Below, in pieces: positions 44,325 through 53,083 of a stretch of DNA of 64,000 nucleotides. The translations under genes were made by a program, and so were the position numbers. Under the pieces are notes generated by a model. The model saw only the letters and a list, made by a program, of their open reading frames with translations, did no database searches and was not told the origin of the DNA. Source of the DNA: Methanobrevibacter sp. (lineage in GTDB: Archaea; Methanobacteriota; Methanobacteria; Methanobacteriales; Methanobacteriaceae); NCBI GenBank assembly GCA_017652345.1, contig JAGCBE010000439.1, positions 1 to 64,000 of the forward strand, written 5' to 3'. The stretch's first letter is position 1. Each line of letters begins with the position of its first letter.

Positions 44325-44669
44325 CTAATCATAACAACTTTCTGCTATATCTCTTACATTTCTAATAAATTCATCTTTATCTATTGTGCCATTTAATATT
44401 GCATTTTGTTCTATAATTGCTTGTCTGCACATATACCAATAATCAATTGAACAAAAGTTAATCATTTCTTTTACAAATTGTAATAAATCATATTTTTCTT
44501 TTGCACCTAAATCTTCCCAATTTTTAACTTTGCCATAACCACTACACTCAAAATCTTCAATTTCATCTTCATCAAAATCTTGTTCTAAAAAATCTCCTAC
44601 AATTAAAACATTTACCTCAACCTCTTGTGCTTTCTTTTCTAAATCTTCCATTATTTTTTCATAATCCAT
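44325..44669 (-). CDS. Hypothetical acidic protein
   Basis: 114 aa, MDYEKIMEDLEKKAQEV; DFLEQDFDEDEIEDFECSGYG. Unknown. Confidence 0.5.
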   Translation of the reverse strand: MDYEKIMEDLEKKAQEVEVNVLIVGDFLEQDFDEDEIEDFECSGYGKVKNWEDLGAKEKYDLLQFVKEMINFCSIDYWYMCRQAIIEQNAILNGTIDKDEFIRNVRDIAESCYD

Positions 44670-44698
44670 AATCTTTTCTCCTTTCTTTTTACACTTAT

Positions 44699-44727
44699 AT
44701 TATATCACACATTTCTAACTTTGTCAA
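44699..44727 (-). promoter_or_regulatory. Sigma-A-type promoter
   Basis: -35 TTGACA (44722-44727), 17 nt, -10 TATAAT (44699-44704). Confidence 0.85.
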
Positions 44728-44766
44728 TAGTTTTAATAAATTTTTTTTAGGATTTCTAAAATTTTA

Positions 44767-45024
44767 TTAAAAGGCTATATCATTTTCTGCTAAATCATAG
44801 TTAATATGTTTTATACTTGTAACTTTAACCCCTAGAAAATAAAGATAGTTCCACATTTGATGCTTATCTCTTGTAAGAAAATAAAGCATATTATTATAAA
44901 ACAAACCATATCTAAATTCATTATTTATTTTATCAACTTGTAATGTAACCTCTTTGCCTTTTAAAAGTTCTCTTTGTTCTATTTCTGCATTTCTAATTTC
45001 TTTTTGCATTTTCCATTTATTCAT
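44767..45024 (-). CDS. Hypothetical protein
   Basis: 85 aa, MNKWKMQKEIRNAEIEQREL. Unknown. Confidence 0.5.
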   Translation of the reverse strand: MNKWKMQKEIRNAEIEQRELLKGKEVTLQVDKINNEFRYGLFYNNMLYFLTRDKHQMWNYLYFLGVKVTSIKHINYDLAENDIAF

Positions 45025-45034
45025 TTTTAGCCTC

Positions 45035-45637
45035 CTATTCTACAAACCATAAATATTCATTAGTCGCACTATTATAAACACAATAGGTATCATTTTTAGC
45101 TAATTCATTTAATGTCTTTTCTAATTCAAAACATTGTTCAAAAGTTAATTGATAATTATCAACATTTATTTTTCCTATTTTTCTTTTATCTTTGTCATAA
45201 TCTTCTAATAGCTCTTGAATTTCTTCTTCATCATAGTTCATAAATGCCTCAAAATTTACTTCTTCTGATTCAATATCAATTGTAACTCTTTCATCTTCAT
45301 ATCTTCTAGTTTCTGCTATATCTTCTTTTGTAACTCCAATAATTCCTTCATTTCTATCTTGCATACATTTAAACTCTTTACCAATCTCACAAACAAAATC
45401 ATTTTCTTTATTTTTAAAATCTATTCCTGCACCCGTTGTTTCCAATAATCTAATAGCGAATAATAAATCTTTGTTGCTTGATTTACTTCTAGCCACGTTT
45501 GTTTTTATTCTACTATATGCCTTTAAAATTGTGTTTGTTGTTTCCATGGCGGTACGTGTAAAACCACTCCAATGATAATAAGCATTTGCTAAAACCTTTT
45601 CTCCTTTAACAATTTCAACATTTAATCTTTCTCCCAT
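45035..45637 (-). CDS. Conserved phage protein
   Basis: 200 aa from MGERLNVEIVKGEKVLANA; YYHWSGFTRTAMETTNTILKAY is a recognisable phage pattern. Acidic second half. Unknown. Confidence 0.55.
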   Translation of the reverse strand: MGERLNVEIVKGEKVLANAYYHWSGFTRTAMETTNTILKAYSRIKTNVARSKSSNKDLLFAIRLLETTGAGIDFKNKENDFVCEIGKEFKCMQDRNEGIIGVTKEDIAETRRYEDERVTIDIESEEVNFEAFMNYDEEEIQELLEDYDKDKRKIGKINVDNYQLTFEQCFELEKTLNELAKNDTYCVYNSATNEYLWFVE

Positions 45638-45647
45638 AATTTTCCTC

Positions 45648-46148
45648 CTATTCAACAACATCATCAATAAAACTTTCTAATAAACCAATATATGCCATTA
45701 TCTTACACTCTTCTTCTTCAAAAGCTAATACATTTTCCAAGCCATACTTTTCAACTTGCTTTTTTAGTTCTTCAATATCTGATTCATTAAACTCTTCATA
45801 ATCTTCTTCCCAATTATCTTCTTCAATAAACAACATACCACTATCGGTTTCCTTTAATTCTTTATAAATTTTTTGTAATAGCTTTGGTGTTTCACTTAAT
45901 GGTGGTAAATTTCTTAATCTTTTAAAATCATCCCCTATAAGTACAGAACAAGCAATTTCCAACTTGATATCATTAAATTTCCAATCATGAGGACAAACAC
46001 TTTTGATTTTTTCCATTGTATACAATTGTGTAATCTCTCCAAAAATTTCTTCTTCCCCTATTTCCGCCCTTACCATATAAAGCTCATCTTCACTATCATC
46101 CATACTTGTACCAATTTTGGTTATTTCTTTTACATTTATAATATCCAT
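45648..46148 (-). CDS. Hypothetical acidic protein
   Basis: 166 aa from MDIINVKEITKIGTSMDD, SD AAGGAAA. Very acidic (EEDNWEEDYEEFNESDIEEL). Unknown; acidic early proteins sometimes mimic DNA or bind host enzymes. Confidence 0.5.
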   Translation of the reverse strand: MDIINVKEITKIGTSMDDSEDELYMVRAEIGEEEIFGEITQLYTMEKIKSVCPHDWKFNDIKLEIACSVLIGDDFKRLRNLPPLSETPKLLQKIYKELKETDSGMLFIEEDNWEEDYEEFNESDIEELKKQVEKYGLENVLAFEEEECKIMAYIGLLESFIDDVVE

Positions 46149-46172
46149 TTCCTTTCTCCTTTCTATACTTAT

Positions 46173-46201
46173 ATTATACCACATTTTTAAATATTTGTCA
46201 A
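46173..46201 (-). promoter_or_regulatory. Sigma-A-type promoter
   Basis: -35 TTGACA (46196-46201), 17 nt, -10 TATAAT (46173-46178). Confidence 0.85.
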
Positions 46202-46225
46202 TAGTTTTATTGAAAATTTTTTAAA

Positions 46226-46429
46226 TTATTTCCAAGTACAAGTTACACAATAAAAATCACTATCATAGCCATCTTCTTCACTTAAATAACATAAAGCGTA
46301 ACTATATCTTTTTTCTTTTAAAAATTCAAAAGTGTCTTTTTGCACCTCGCTTGTAAAATCTTCAACTGGAATACAAAAGTTCCCACTATGATGATCAAAA
46401 TACTTTATATATTTTTCTTTATATTCCAT
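46226..46429 (-). CDS. Hypothetical protein
   Basis: 67 aa, MEYKEKYIKYFDHHSGNF; aromatic. Unknown. Confidence 0.5.
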   Translation of the reverse strand: MEYKEKYIKYFDHHSGNFCIPVEDFTSEVQKDTFEFLKEKRYSYALCYLSEEDGYDSDFYCVTCTWK

Positions 46430-46431
46430 AA

Positions 46432-46869
46432 CTATTCCTCCTCTTCATATTCATCTAGCTTTTCTAGTCTTTTAAACTTATCTAAACCTTCGTTAAAATA
46501 TTCTCTGATTCTCTCATCATTTTCTAATTGCTCTTGTGTAATATCACAAGCATCCAAGGTATCTTCTAAATCTCTTGTATAACTATATTCATGATTTCCA
46601 AGTTCATAAACTAGCATATCAATAAAAAATTCTTTATCTTGTTTTAGTTCCTCAAAATTATCTTCTGCAATAAACTTGTCTAATAGTGGTTTATCTTCTT
46701 TTTTCATAAAACCACCATCACCAATTGAAAATACTTTATCTGTTTCAGTTTCATGTAAGCCTAATTGTTCCATACTCTCTTTAAATTGTTTATCGCTAAA
46801 AGCAAATTTAATAGGTAATTTATTAAATTCTTCTTGTCTTTCATTTTTCCATTTCATATATTTATTCAT
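46432..46869 (-). CDS. Hypothetical acidic protein
   Basis: 145 aa, MNKYMKWKNERQEEFNKLP; DTLDACDITQEQLENDERI. Unknown. Confidence 0.5.
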   Translation of the reverse strand: MNKYMKWKNERQEEFNKLPIKFAFSDKQFKESMEQLGLHETETDKVFSIGDGGFMKKEDKPLLDKFIAEDNFEELKQDKEFFIDMLVYELGNHEYSYTRDLEDTLDACDITQEQLENDERIREYFNEGLDKFKRLEKLDEYEEEE

Positions 46870-46872
46870 ATT

Positions 46873-47073
46873 TTATTCCTCCTCTTCAAACTTATAACTA
46901 TAATCATCTCTAATTTCTAAATAACCTTTATTTCCAAATGATATAAAGTTACTGCCTATTCCATAAGTATTACATTTTAGTTCAATTTCCTCTACCTCAT
47001 ACTCTTCCATTGTATCTAATAAACCTTGTAAATTTTCAATTAGTTCTTCAATTTTTTCTTTTTTAATACTCAT
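46873..47073 (-). CDS. CNTYGI-motif small protein, copy 1
   Basis: 66 aa from MSIKKEKIEELIENL, SD AAGGAG. EEIELKCNTYGIGSNFISFGNKGYLEI is shared with the protein at 52270-52587 (EEIKLACNTYGINSDYIS). Unknown. Confidence 0.55.
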   Translation of the reverse strand: MSIKKEKIEELIENLQGLLDTMEEYEVEEIELKCNTYGIGSNFISFGNKGYLEIRDDYSYKFEEEE

Positions 47074-47104
47074 ATTCTTCACTCCTTATTTATTTTCTAT
47101 ACAT

Positions 47105-47133
47105 ATTATAACATATTTTTCACAATTTGTCAA
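47105..47133 (-). promoter_or_regulatory. Sigma-A-type promoter
   Basis: -35 TTGACA (47128-47133), 17 nt, -10 TATAAT (47105-47110). Confidence 0.85.
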
Positions 47134-47181
47134 TAGGTTTGATAAAAGTTTTTTAATTTTCTTCTAAAATATTTTTTGGTC

Positions 47182-47358
47182 TTATTTATCTTCTTCATCT
47201 ACTTCCCTTTTAATTATATCAAAAATTTTTGCTATACTATTCCCCACACATATCATGTAAAATGCACCTAAAAATATATCATTATTTCTTAAACAACTTA
47301 TTCCACATCCAAAATAAAGAATAGTCAATCCAAGTCTAACATACCACTTGCTTTCCAT
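47182..47358 (-). CDS. Small membrane protein
   Basis: 58 aa, MESKWYVRLGLTILYFGCG; two hydrophobic segments and an acidic tail. SD GGAGAG. Unknown. Confidence 0.5.
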   Translation of the reverse strand: MESKWYVRLGLTILYFGCGISCLRNNDIFLGAFYMICVGNSIAKIFDIIKREVDEEDK

Positions 47359-47428
47359 ATTTTATCTCTCCTTTATCAACTTTATATAATATTTTCTAAT
47401 TCTAAATTTCCATTTTGGAAAATTTCAA

Positions 47429-47617
47429 TTAAGCATAATACCACATTATAATTTTATGTTCTGTTTTATCATGACTTTCCCAAGGTAATATAGATATCTT
47501 TTTAGCAATTTTTTGTTTATAATATTCGTTTGCTCTATTAAGAATAATATCTTTAAATTTATAAGCTTGTTCAAATGTATCAAAAAATTCAAATGTTAAA
47601 TTATATTTTCTTTTCAT
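47429..47617 (-). CDS. Small hypothetical protein
   Basis: 62 aa, MKRKYNLTFEFFDTFEQAY; FEQAYKFKDIIL as in small alpha/beta phage proteins. Unknown. Confidence 0.5.
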   Translation of the reverse strand: MKRKYNLTFEFFDTFEQAYKFKDIILNRANEYYKQKIAKKISILPWESHDKTEHKIIMWYYA

Positions 47618-47875
47618 TTACAATACCTCCATTTCATGCAAACCTAAACTATAACCACCACCATTATCATTATATTCAACTCCAAACTCATCTTCTTTAT
47701 AATATGTATCTTCTGGTTCTCTTTCACGCCAATATTCAACATCATAGTTTCTAAATAAAACTTTATTTCTCTCTTTCAAATATTCCATTGCTTTTTCTTT
47801 TGTTTCATATATTGTAAAATCATCATCCCAATCTAACTCATCTCTTGTTCTTTCCCAAACTACCCAAACTTTCAT
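47618..47875 (-). CDS. Hypothetical protein
   Basis: 85 aa, MKVWVVWERTRDELDWDDDF; YETKEKAMEYLKERNK. Directly abuts the next gene. Unknown. Confidence 0.5.
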   Translation of the reverse strand: MKVWVVWERTRDELDWDDDFTIYETKEKAMEYLKERNKVLFRNYDVEYWREREPEDTYYKEDEFGVEYNDNGGGYSLGLHEMEVL

Positions 47876-48099
47876 TATATTACCCCCTCAAATTTATAAA
47901 AATTTTCATTGCAAAATAAACATACATAAGTATATTCTTTTAAATCACTTTTTAATAAATATCTATCGCAATGAGGACATCTTGCATTTGTTCCATATTT
48001 TTTTAAAAGCTCTTTTTGATAAAATTCTATTGCCTCTTTATCTTGCTCATTTTCACAAAACTCGCTAAACTTTTTATACATTTTGTCCATCTTACTCAT
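47875..48099 (-). CDS. Small zinc-ribbon protein
   Basis: 74 aa from MSKMDKMYKKFSEFC, SD AAAGGAGG. CPHCDRYL...YVCLFCNENF: CxxC pairs 20 apart. Unknown. Confidence 0.55.
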   Translation of the reverse strand: MSKMDKMYKKFSEFCENEQDKEAIEFYQKELLKKYGTNARCPHCDRYLLKSDLKEYTYVCLFCNENFYKFEGVI

Positions 48100-48110
48100 A
48101 TTTTCCTCCT

Positions 48111-48347
48111 TTAACTTAACCATTGCTCATAAATATAATCGTAGTCAACTTGCATAATTTCTGCCAATTTTCCAAAACATCTTTCTCTAACTATGCTATC
48201 TGCATCTCCGCCTAAAATATCATAAACATCTTCATGATTATCTAGCGCCTCATACAAATCTTCAAATGTTGATTCTTCATTTAATGTTTCGCCTATTTCA
48301 TCAGTTTCATATTCTTTCATATACCACTCTTTAATTTTAGTTTCCAT
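48111..48347 (-). CDS. Hypothetical acidic protein
   Basis: 78 aa, METKIKEWYMKEYETDEIG. TFEDLYEALDNHEDVYDILGGDADSIVRERCF. Similar to small anti-host proteins in layout only. Unknown. Confidence 0.5.
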   Translation of the reverse strand: METKIKEWYMKEYETDEIGETLNEESTFEDLYEALDNHEDVYDILGGDADSIVRERCFGKLAEIMQVDYDYIYEQWLS

Positions 48348-48349
48348 AA

Positions 48350-48718
48350 TTATATAGCCTCCTCTTCTTCATCTTCAAAAACATCATCAATATATTTATA
48401 TGTTTTTGGTAATTTATAAGTTAGTTTTCCATTTCTTACAAATTCTACAACATCTCCAAACATACCAGTACTAATAATTATGTCAAATGCAAAGAAAAGT
48501 GTTTTATTATTGATTTCAGTTAGCGGAAAAATAATTTTGTTTTTGCCATTATAATATCTATACATTATTGTTGTTTCAAAATTATCTTCTAATTTTGTGC
48601 CTATTCTATAAGCAATTTCATAAGCTAACTCTTTTATTGTATAACACATAAATCTGTTATCTTGTAACTCTAACCATGTTTCATTTAATACCTTAACTAT
48701 TTCATTTTCTTTTTTCAT
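48350..48718 (-). CDS. Hypothetical protein
   Basis: 122 aa, MKKENEIVKVLNETWLELQ; acidic end DDVFEDEEEEAI. Unknown. Confidence 0.5.
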   Translation of the reverse strand: MKKENEIVKVLNETWLELQDNRFMCYTIKELAYEIAYRIGTKLEDNFETTIMYRYYNGKNKIIFPLTEINNKTLFFAFDIIISTGMFGDVVEFVRNGKLTYKLPKTYKYIDDVFEDEEEEAI

Positions 48719-48751
48719 ATTCTTTTCTCCTTTTCTTTTTGGTATGTCTAT

Positions 48752-48780
48752 ATTATACCATACTTTTTTATGTTTGTCAA
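48752..48780 (-). promoter_or_regulatory. Sigma-A-type promoter
   Basis: -35 TTGACA (48775-48780), 17 nt, -10 TATAAT (48752-48757). Confidence 0.85.
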
Positions 48781-48798
48781 TAAGTTTTTGAAACTTTT

Positions 48799-49035
48799 TT
48801 AAAAATTTTTGCTACATAAATTATTCCAATATCTTGCCTCTTTTTGTTCTATTACAAGTGTAATTTCCTCTTCTCCAAAAATCTTCTTGCAATTTTCTAA
48901 ATAATATTCTCCAATTCCGTACCTTGCTTTTAAATATTTAACAACTTGTTTTGGCGTTTCAAAATCTTCTTTATGAAACTTTATCATGTCTAAATATTTC
49001 TGTTTGCCTTTTTGAATAATAAAACATTTTATCAT
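48799..49035 (-). CDS. Hypothetical protein
   Basis: 78 aa, MIKCFIIQKGKQKYLDMIKF. Unknown. Confidence 0.5.
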   Translation of the reverse strand: MIKCFIIQKGKQKYLDMIKFHKEDFETPKQVVKYLKARYGIGEYYLENCKKIFGEEEITLVIEQKEARYWNNLCSKNF

Positions 49036-49065
49036 GTTTATCTCTCCTTTTCTATTTTCTAATTA

Positions 49066-49094
49066 TATTATAACACATTTTTTAGCGTTTGTCA
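49066..49094 (-). promoter_or_regulatory. Sigma-A-type promoter
   Basis: -35 TTGACA (49089-49094), 17 nt, -10 TATAAT (49066-49071). Confidence 0.85.
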
Positions 49095-49099
49095 ATAGT

Positions 49100-49226
49100 T
49101 TTATTAAACTTTTTTAAATTATTTTTTAGCAAACAAAAGCATGGCTAGGATCGATTTTATTTTATAGGTATATAACTATATGCCTTTATGCTAGAAAATC
49201 AATTCTAGGGCATCCTCGTGTGTCTT
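49100..49226 (-). other. Intergenic stretch with stem-loops
   Basis: Follows the stop of the gene at 49227. CTAGAA/TTCTAG and GGCATATA/TATATACC inverted repeats can fold. No ORF, no T tract. May be a 3' UTR or small RNA. Confidence 0.3.
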
Positions 49227-49793
49227 TTATGCTAACTCAATACTTATCTCATGGCTTGTATATTGGTCTTTAATTAACTCCGCTAATTGTCTATTAAATT
49301 TCATTGCTCTTTCCTTGCCCTCTCCATAATATAAACCACTTATGTAACCTCTTTTCCATTTTCCTTTACAAGTTATATAATTATCGTTATTTCCAACTTT
49401 TAAAACATAAACACCTTTATCATTTTCAAAAATGCTATTTTTAAATATATTAAATAAATCTGTATATTCTTTTTGATATTTTTCTCTGTTACAATACATA
49501 TCATAACCATCAAGATTATGTAATTTCATATATTTTTGCATTCTGTTGTCTGCATATAAAATTTTTGTAGTGCTATCATTTAACGCGCAAACTTGTAAGT
49601 CGCCACTTAAAATACAAGACATTAAAGCTTTTAATTTGTCATCAAAAGTATAGTTCTTGTATTGCTCTTTATTAGAGTTACAAAACTCCCATGCTCTATA
49701 ATCTTTTGGATATACATTGTTACTATCTGTACTCAATGTAATTTTGTTTTTCTTTTCATTTAATGATAACCTTTTTAATAATTCATAACTCAT
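49227..49793 (-). CDS. Hypothetical protein
   Basis: 188 aa, MSYELLKRLSLNEKKNK. YPKDYRAWEFCNSNKEQ and KWKRGYISGLYYGEGKERA. Not recognised. Own promoter. Confidence 0.5.
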   Translation of the reverse strand: MSYELLKRLSLNEKKNKITLSTDSNNVYPKDYRAWEFCNSNKEQYKNYTFDDKLKALMSCILSGDLQVCALNDSTTKILYADNRMQKYMKLHNLDGYDMYCNREKYQKEYTDLFNIFKNSIFENDKGVYVLKVGNNDNYITCKGKWKRGYISGLYYGEGKERAMKFNRQLAELIKDQYTSHEISIELA

Positions 49794-49824
49794 ATTTAAT
49801 TCCTCCTTGTTTTATTATGATTAT

Positions 49825-49853
49825 ATTATAACATACTTTTTAACATTTGTCAA
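49825..49853 (-). promoter_or_regulatory. Sigma-A-type promoter
   Basis: -35 TTGACA (49848-49853), 17 nt, -10 TATAAT (49825-49830). Confidence 0.85.
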
Positions 49854-49871
49854 TAGTTTTTTGAAAATATT

Positions 49872-50243
49872 TTAATTTTCATTTAGTCGCGCTAAAACAT
49901 TTCCAAAATCTGCTAGTTTACAATACTGATTTGCGCCACTAGTCCAATCTTTTTCGTGTTCCATTGTTCTATATAAAATATTATCCGCCCACTCATTTTT
50001 CCAAAATCTAACATCGCTAATTGAAAAATATTCAAACTGATTTGTTATGTTGCTTTTTAATACACAAGAAAACTCATAATGATTTTTATGAAAACTATGT
50101 AAAGTCCAATTGTTTTGTTTACATAATGTTCTTAACGCGTTTCTATATTCTTTTTGAAACTCCTCATATTCTGGCGAAGTGTAACCGCCATAATCTTCAA
50201 TTTCCTTGTTATACCATTTTTTAATAAAACTTTTAATTTCCAT
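49872..50243 (-). CDS. Hypothetical protein
   Basis: 123 aa, MEIKSFIKKWYNKEIEDYG; LHSFHKNHYEFSCVL and FWKNEWADNILYRTM. Seen as a type in phage early regions; unknown. Confidence 0.5.
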   Translation of the reverse strand: MEIKSFIKKWYNKEIEDYGGYTSPEYEEFQKEYRNALRTLCKQNNWTLHSFHKNHYEFSCVLKSNITNQFEYFSISDVRFWKNEWADNILYRTMEHEKDWTSGANQYCKLADFGNVLARLNEN

Positions 50244-50257
50244 ATTTTATTCCTCCT

Positions 50258-50482
50258 TTAATTAAAATAATCATGATATATCTTTTTAATTTTGTTTATA
50301 TCTTCTGTTTCAATTTCAATTTTATAATCATATTTCAATTGATATGTTGCCTCTTCAATTGCATGGTCTACTCCATAACCATCCATTTGTATTTCTATAA
50401 GTCCGCTAAAATAATCTTTATTGTCGCATATTTCAATTTGTAAGTAACTATTTTCATTATAGATATCTTTTATTCTATTCAT
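50258..50482 (-). CDS. Hypothetical protein
   Basis: 74 aa, MNRIKDIYNENSYLQIEI; acidic. Unknown. Confidence 0.5.
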   Translation of the reverse strand: MNRIKDIYNENSYLQIEICDNKDYFSGLIEIQMDGYGVDHAIEEATYQLKYDYKIEIETEDINKIKKIYHDYFN

Positions 50483-50508
50483 TTTCTTCTCTCCTTTACT
50501 ATGATTAT

Positions 50509-50537
50509 ATTATATCATATTTTTCAATGTTTGTCAA
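50509..50537 (-). promoter_or_regulatory. Sigma-A-type promoter
   Basis: -35 TTGACA (50532-50537), 17 nt, -10 TATAAT (50509-50514). Confidence 0.85.
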
Positions 50538-50556
50538 TAGATTTTTAAAAATATTT

Positions 50557-50727
50557 TTATCTTTTTCCAAAATGTATTATTGATTTTATTCCATAAATTT
50601 CTGGCTCTCCTATAACTTGCGGATAATTTTCAACCATAAATACAATATACTCTTCACTTAATTTTTGTGCGTACTCTTCCATTTCTTTTGCGCTATTAAA
50701 TACCTTATTGATTTCCAATTCTTCCAT
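50557..50727 (-). CDS. Small hypothetical protein
   Basis: 56 aa, MEELEINKVFNSAKEMEEYA. ATG overlaps the preceding stop; SD GAGGAGGG. Unknown. Confidence 0.5.
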   Translation of the reverse strand: MEELEINKVFNSAKEMEEYAQKLSEEYIVFMVENYPQVIGEPEIYGIKSIIHFGKR

Positions 50728-51035
50728 TATAGAGTTCCCTCCTCTTCTAATATCTTGATTTGTTCATTTGCAATTGGTAGTGCAATTTCAACTGATTTCT
50801 TATAGATTTCCTCGCTATATTCAATGCTATCTTCAAACAATTCTAGCCACCATGAATCTTTTGGATCGTTGCTAGGTTTTCCCAAAAACTTATTTATATG
50901 CAACCATCCTAAACAATTTAATGTTGTTTTATCATAAACTTTTGCAATATATTCATGATTATTTTTGTAAACTAATGTTACTTTTGGTATAAAATTTTTA
51001 ATATCAAATTTTTCTAAATCTCTACTGATTTCCAT
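50727..51035 (-). CDS. Hypothetical protein
   Basis: 102 aa, MEISRDLEKFDIKNFIPKV; WLHINKFLGKPSNDPKDSWW. Unknown. Confidence 0.5.
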   Translation of the reverse strand: MEISRDLEKFDIKNFIPKVTLVYKNNHEYIAKVYDKTTLNCLGWLHINKFLGKPSNDPKDSWWLELFEDSIEYSEEIYKKSVEIALPIANEQIKILEEEGTL

Positions 51036-51052
51036 GTCAATTTTCCTCCATT

Positions 51053-51241
51053 TTATTTTAACATTTTAAAATCTTCACTCTCAATAAACTCTTCAATTGC
51101 CTCAATTTCTTTTAATCTATTTATTGCAAATTGTAAATTCATACTACTAAATCTAAAACCATTCTGTTCGTTTACTATGTCTATAATATGTTGTTTGCAA
51201 TTTTCTTTTTCACTTTTTAAATGTTCTAAATATTTTTCCAT
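51053..51241 (-). CDS. Small helical protein
   Basis: 62 aa, MEKYLEHLKSEKENCKQHI. Unknown. Confidence 0.5.
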   Translation of the reverse strand: MEKYLEHLKSEKENCKQHIIDIVNEQNGFRFSSMNLQFAINRLKEIEAIEEFIESEDFKMLK

Positions 51242-51268
51242 ATTTTTCTTCTCCTTTACTATGATTAC

Positions 51269-51297
51269 ATTATATCATACTTTTTACTATTTGTCAA
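51269..51297 (-). promoter_or_regulatory. Sigma-A-type promoter
   Basis: -35 TTGACA (51292-51297), 17 nt, -10 TATAAT (51269-51274). Confidence 0.85.
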
Positions 51298-51313
51298 TAG
51301 TTTTTACAAAATT

Positions 51314-51574
51314 TTAATATAAAATTGTATATGGATATTGTTCTAAATCTATTGTTTTATATTCTCCAAACTTTTTTAATGCCTCCATGATTTCTATATA
51401 AAGCTCTTCAATTTCGCCATTATACCATTGCGCCCTTAATTTATCTATTGTTTTTGATATTTCACTAAAATCAACTGGCTCATTAAACATTATCATTTCT
51501 GTATAAAGTCTGCCATTACTATAATCTCTTTCACTATCTTGTATAATTATTTCTTTTACCATATTTTTATTCAT
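51314..51574 (-). CDS. Hypothetical protein
   Basis: 86 aa, MNKNMVKEIIIQDSERDY, SD AAGGAGG. Unknown. Confidence 0.5.
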   Translation of the reverse strand: MNKNMVKEIIIQDSERDYSNGRLYTEMIMFNEPVDFSEISKTIDKLRAQWYNGEIEELYIEIMEALKKFGEYKTIDLEQYPYTILY

Positions 51575-51586
51575 GATTTTCCTCCT

Positions 51587-51748
51587 TTAATCTCTTGCAA
51601 AACTCTTTAAATCATCTTTTAATACCAAAACTAGTTTTATATCTGCCCACTCTTCAATGTTTCCATGTTCTAAAATCTCGCTATTTCTTTTCTCAATTTC
51701 TTCTGCCTCTTCTTTTGTGATTTCTTTTTTATCTACAAAATATCTCAT
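51587..51748 (-). CDS. Small acidic protein
   Basis: 53 aa, MRYFVDKKEITKEEAEEIE; SD AAGGAG. Unknown. Confidence 0.5.
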   Translation of the reverse strand: MRYFVDKKEITKEEAEEIEKRNSEILEHGNIEEWADIKLVLVLKDDLKSFARD

Positions 51749-51781
51749 AATCTTCACTCCTTGTTTTCTTTTATTGATTAT

Positions 51782-51810
51782 ATTATACCATATTTTTGTA
51801 AGTTTGTCAA
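51782..51810 (-). promoter_or_regulatory. Sigma-A-type promoter
   Basis: -35 TTGACA (51805-51810), 17 nt, -10 TATAAT (51782-51787). Confidence 0.85.
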
Positions 51811-51828
51811 TAGTTTTTATAAAAATTT

Positions 51829-52158
51829 TTAATCATTTAACTCATTATATAAAACATTGTTTAGTTCTTCATTGTACTTTTTGATTTTTTTCATTGCTTG
51901 TTTGCAACCGCCCTCAATAGCTAGTGTGATTAACTTTATTTCCTTGTCTGTTAGATTAAAAAACATTGTTAGATATTCTTTTAGGTTCTCAAAATTAAGT
52001 GTTTTAAATTCGTTTTTAGCGACTTTAAATAGCATATATTCTTGATTAAATTTAATGTAATATGTTATCTCTATTTCTAAACTATTTAAACAAAATGTCG
52101 CGCCTAAACAATTACCATTATTTGTTACACTTTTTAATCTCAATTCTCTAATCTCCAC
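51829..52158 (-). CDS. Hypothetical protein
   Basis: 109 aa, MEIRELRLKSVTNNGNCLG; LTDKEIKLITLAIEGGCKQAMKKIKKYNEE. Unknown. Confidence 0.5.
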   Translation of the reverse strand: MEIRELRLKSVTNNGNCLGATFCLNSLEIEITYYIKFNQEYMLFKVAKNEFKTLNFENLKEYLTMFFNLTDKEIKLITLAIEGGCKQAMKKIKKYNEELNNVLYNELND

Positions 52159-52192
52159 TATCTTCTCTCCTCTTCTCTTTTATTATGATTAT

Positions 52193-52221
52193 ATTATATC
52201 ACACTTTTCAAAATTTGTCAA
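52193..52221 (-). promoter_or_regulatory. Sigma-A-type promoter
   Basis: -35 TTGACA (52216-52221), 17 nt, -10 TATAAT (52193-52198). Confidence 0.85.
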
Positions 52222-52269
52222 TAGATTTTCAAAACTTTTTTACAATTTATTTTTATTCAAAATTTCGTG

Positions 52270-52587
52270 TTATTCTTCTTCAAACAAACCTAAACTGGCT
52301 AGTGTTTTTGGATAGTCTAATTCTAAATCATTATAAAAAATTCTATTATCAACATTTTCTGATTCTGCATAGTTTACATAATTTCCCTCTTCTATATTCA
52401 TTGTAAATTCATGAGGCATTTCCAAAAATCCTCTACTTGCAATTGATATATAATCACTATTTATACCATAAGTATTACAAGCTAATTTAATTTCCTCTTT
52501 TCCATAATGTTCCATTAAATTCAAAATAAAATCAATTCTGTTTTTAATTTCCTTTACCTCTTCAATATTCAAACAATTATCTCTCAT
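52270..52587 (-). CDS. CNTYGI-motif protein, copy 2
   Basis: 105 aa from MRDNCLNIEEVKEIKN, SD AAGGAGG. EEIKLACNTYGINSDYISIASRGFLEM matches the protein at 46873; has an extra C-terminal part. Unknown. Confidence 0.55.
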   Translation of the reverse strand: MRDNCLNIEEVKEIKNRIDFILNLMEHYGKEEIKLACNTYGINSDYISIASRGFLEMPHEFTMNIEEGNYVNYAESENVDNRIFYNDLELDYPKTLASLGLFEEE

Positions 52588-52618
52588 AATGTTTCCTCCT
52601 TTTTGATTTTCTAATATT

Positions 52619-52647
52619 ATTATAACATACTTTTCAAAAATTGTCAA
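52619..52647 (-). promoter_or_regulatory. Sigma-A-type promoter
   Basis: -35 TTGACA (52642-52647), 17 nt, -10 TATAAT (52619-52624). Confidence 0.85.
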
Positions 52648-52651
52648 TAGT

Positions 52652-52891
52652 TTATTTAATACTTTTTACAATTTCTTCTGTTTCCAACATTTTAACTTGC
52701 AATTCATTTCTAATTTTTGCGATTTCATTTCTTAATGATTTCAATTTCAACCATTTTTGGTGTGCCTCTTCAACCTCTTGATTTTCCAAGCGACTAAAAC
52801 TGCCATGCTTTTTATAAATCTCTATCATAATATCTGTAATATATGTTTCATAATCAAAAATTGTTTGCTCAATTTCTTTATATATATTCAT
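52652..52891 (-). CDS. Helical hypothetical protein
   Basis: 79 aa, MNIYKEIEQTIFDYETYIT; coiled coil (KWLKLKSLRNEIAKIRNELQ). Unknown. Confidence 0.5.
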   Translation of the reverse strand: MNIYKEIEQTIFDYETYITDIMIEIYKKHGSFSRLENQEVEEAHQKWLKLKSLRNEIAKIRNELQVKMLETEEIVKSIK

Positions 52892-52903
52892 ATTTTTAAC
52901 CTC

Positions 52904-53074
52904 CTAAAAGCTACCAAAAAATTCTGCTAGTGCCTCATTTGTTCCACACTCACTACAAATTTCTGTTTCATTATCTTTTCTACTTATTGCGCCCATGCCT
53001 CTAAATTCCTTTTTACATATAGGACAAATTTTAATTTCCTCTTCTCTTTCTACCTTGATTTTTTCCATTTTCAT
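52904..53074 (-). CDS. Small zinc-ribbon protein
   Basis: 56 aa, MKMEKIKVEREEEIKICPIC; CPIC...CSEC ribbon. SD AAGGAGG. Unknown. Confidence 0.55.
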   Translation of the reverse strand: MKMEKIKVEREEEIKICPICKKEFRGMGAISRKDNETEICSECGTNEALAEFFGSF

Positions 53075-53083
53075 TTCCTCCTT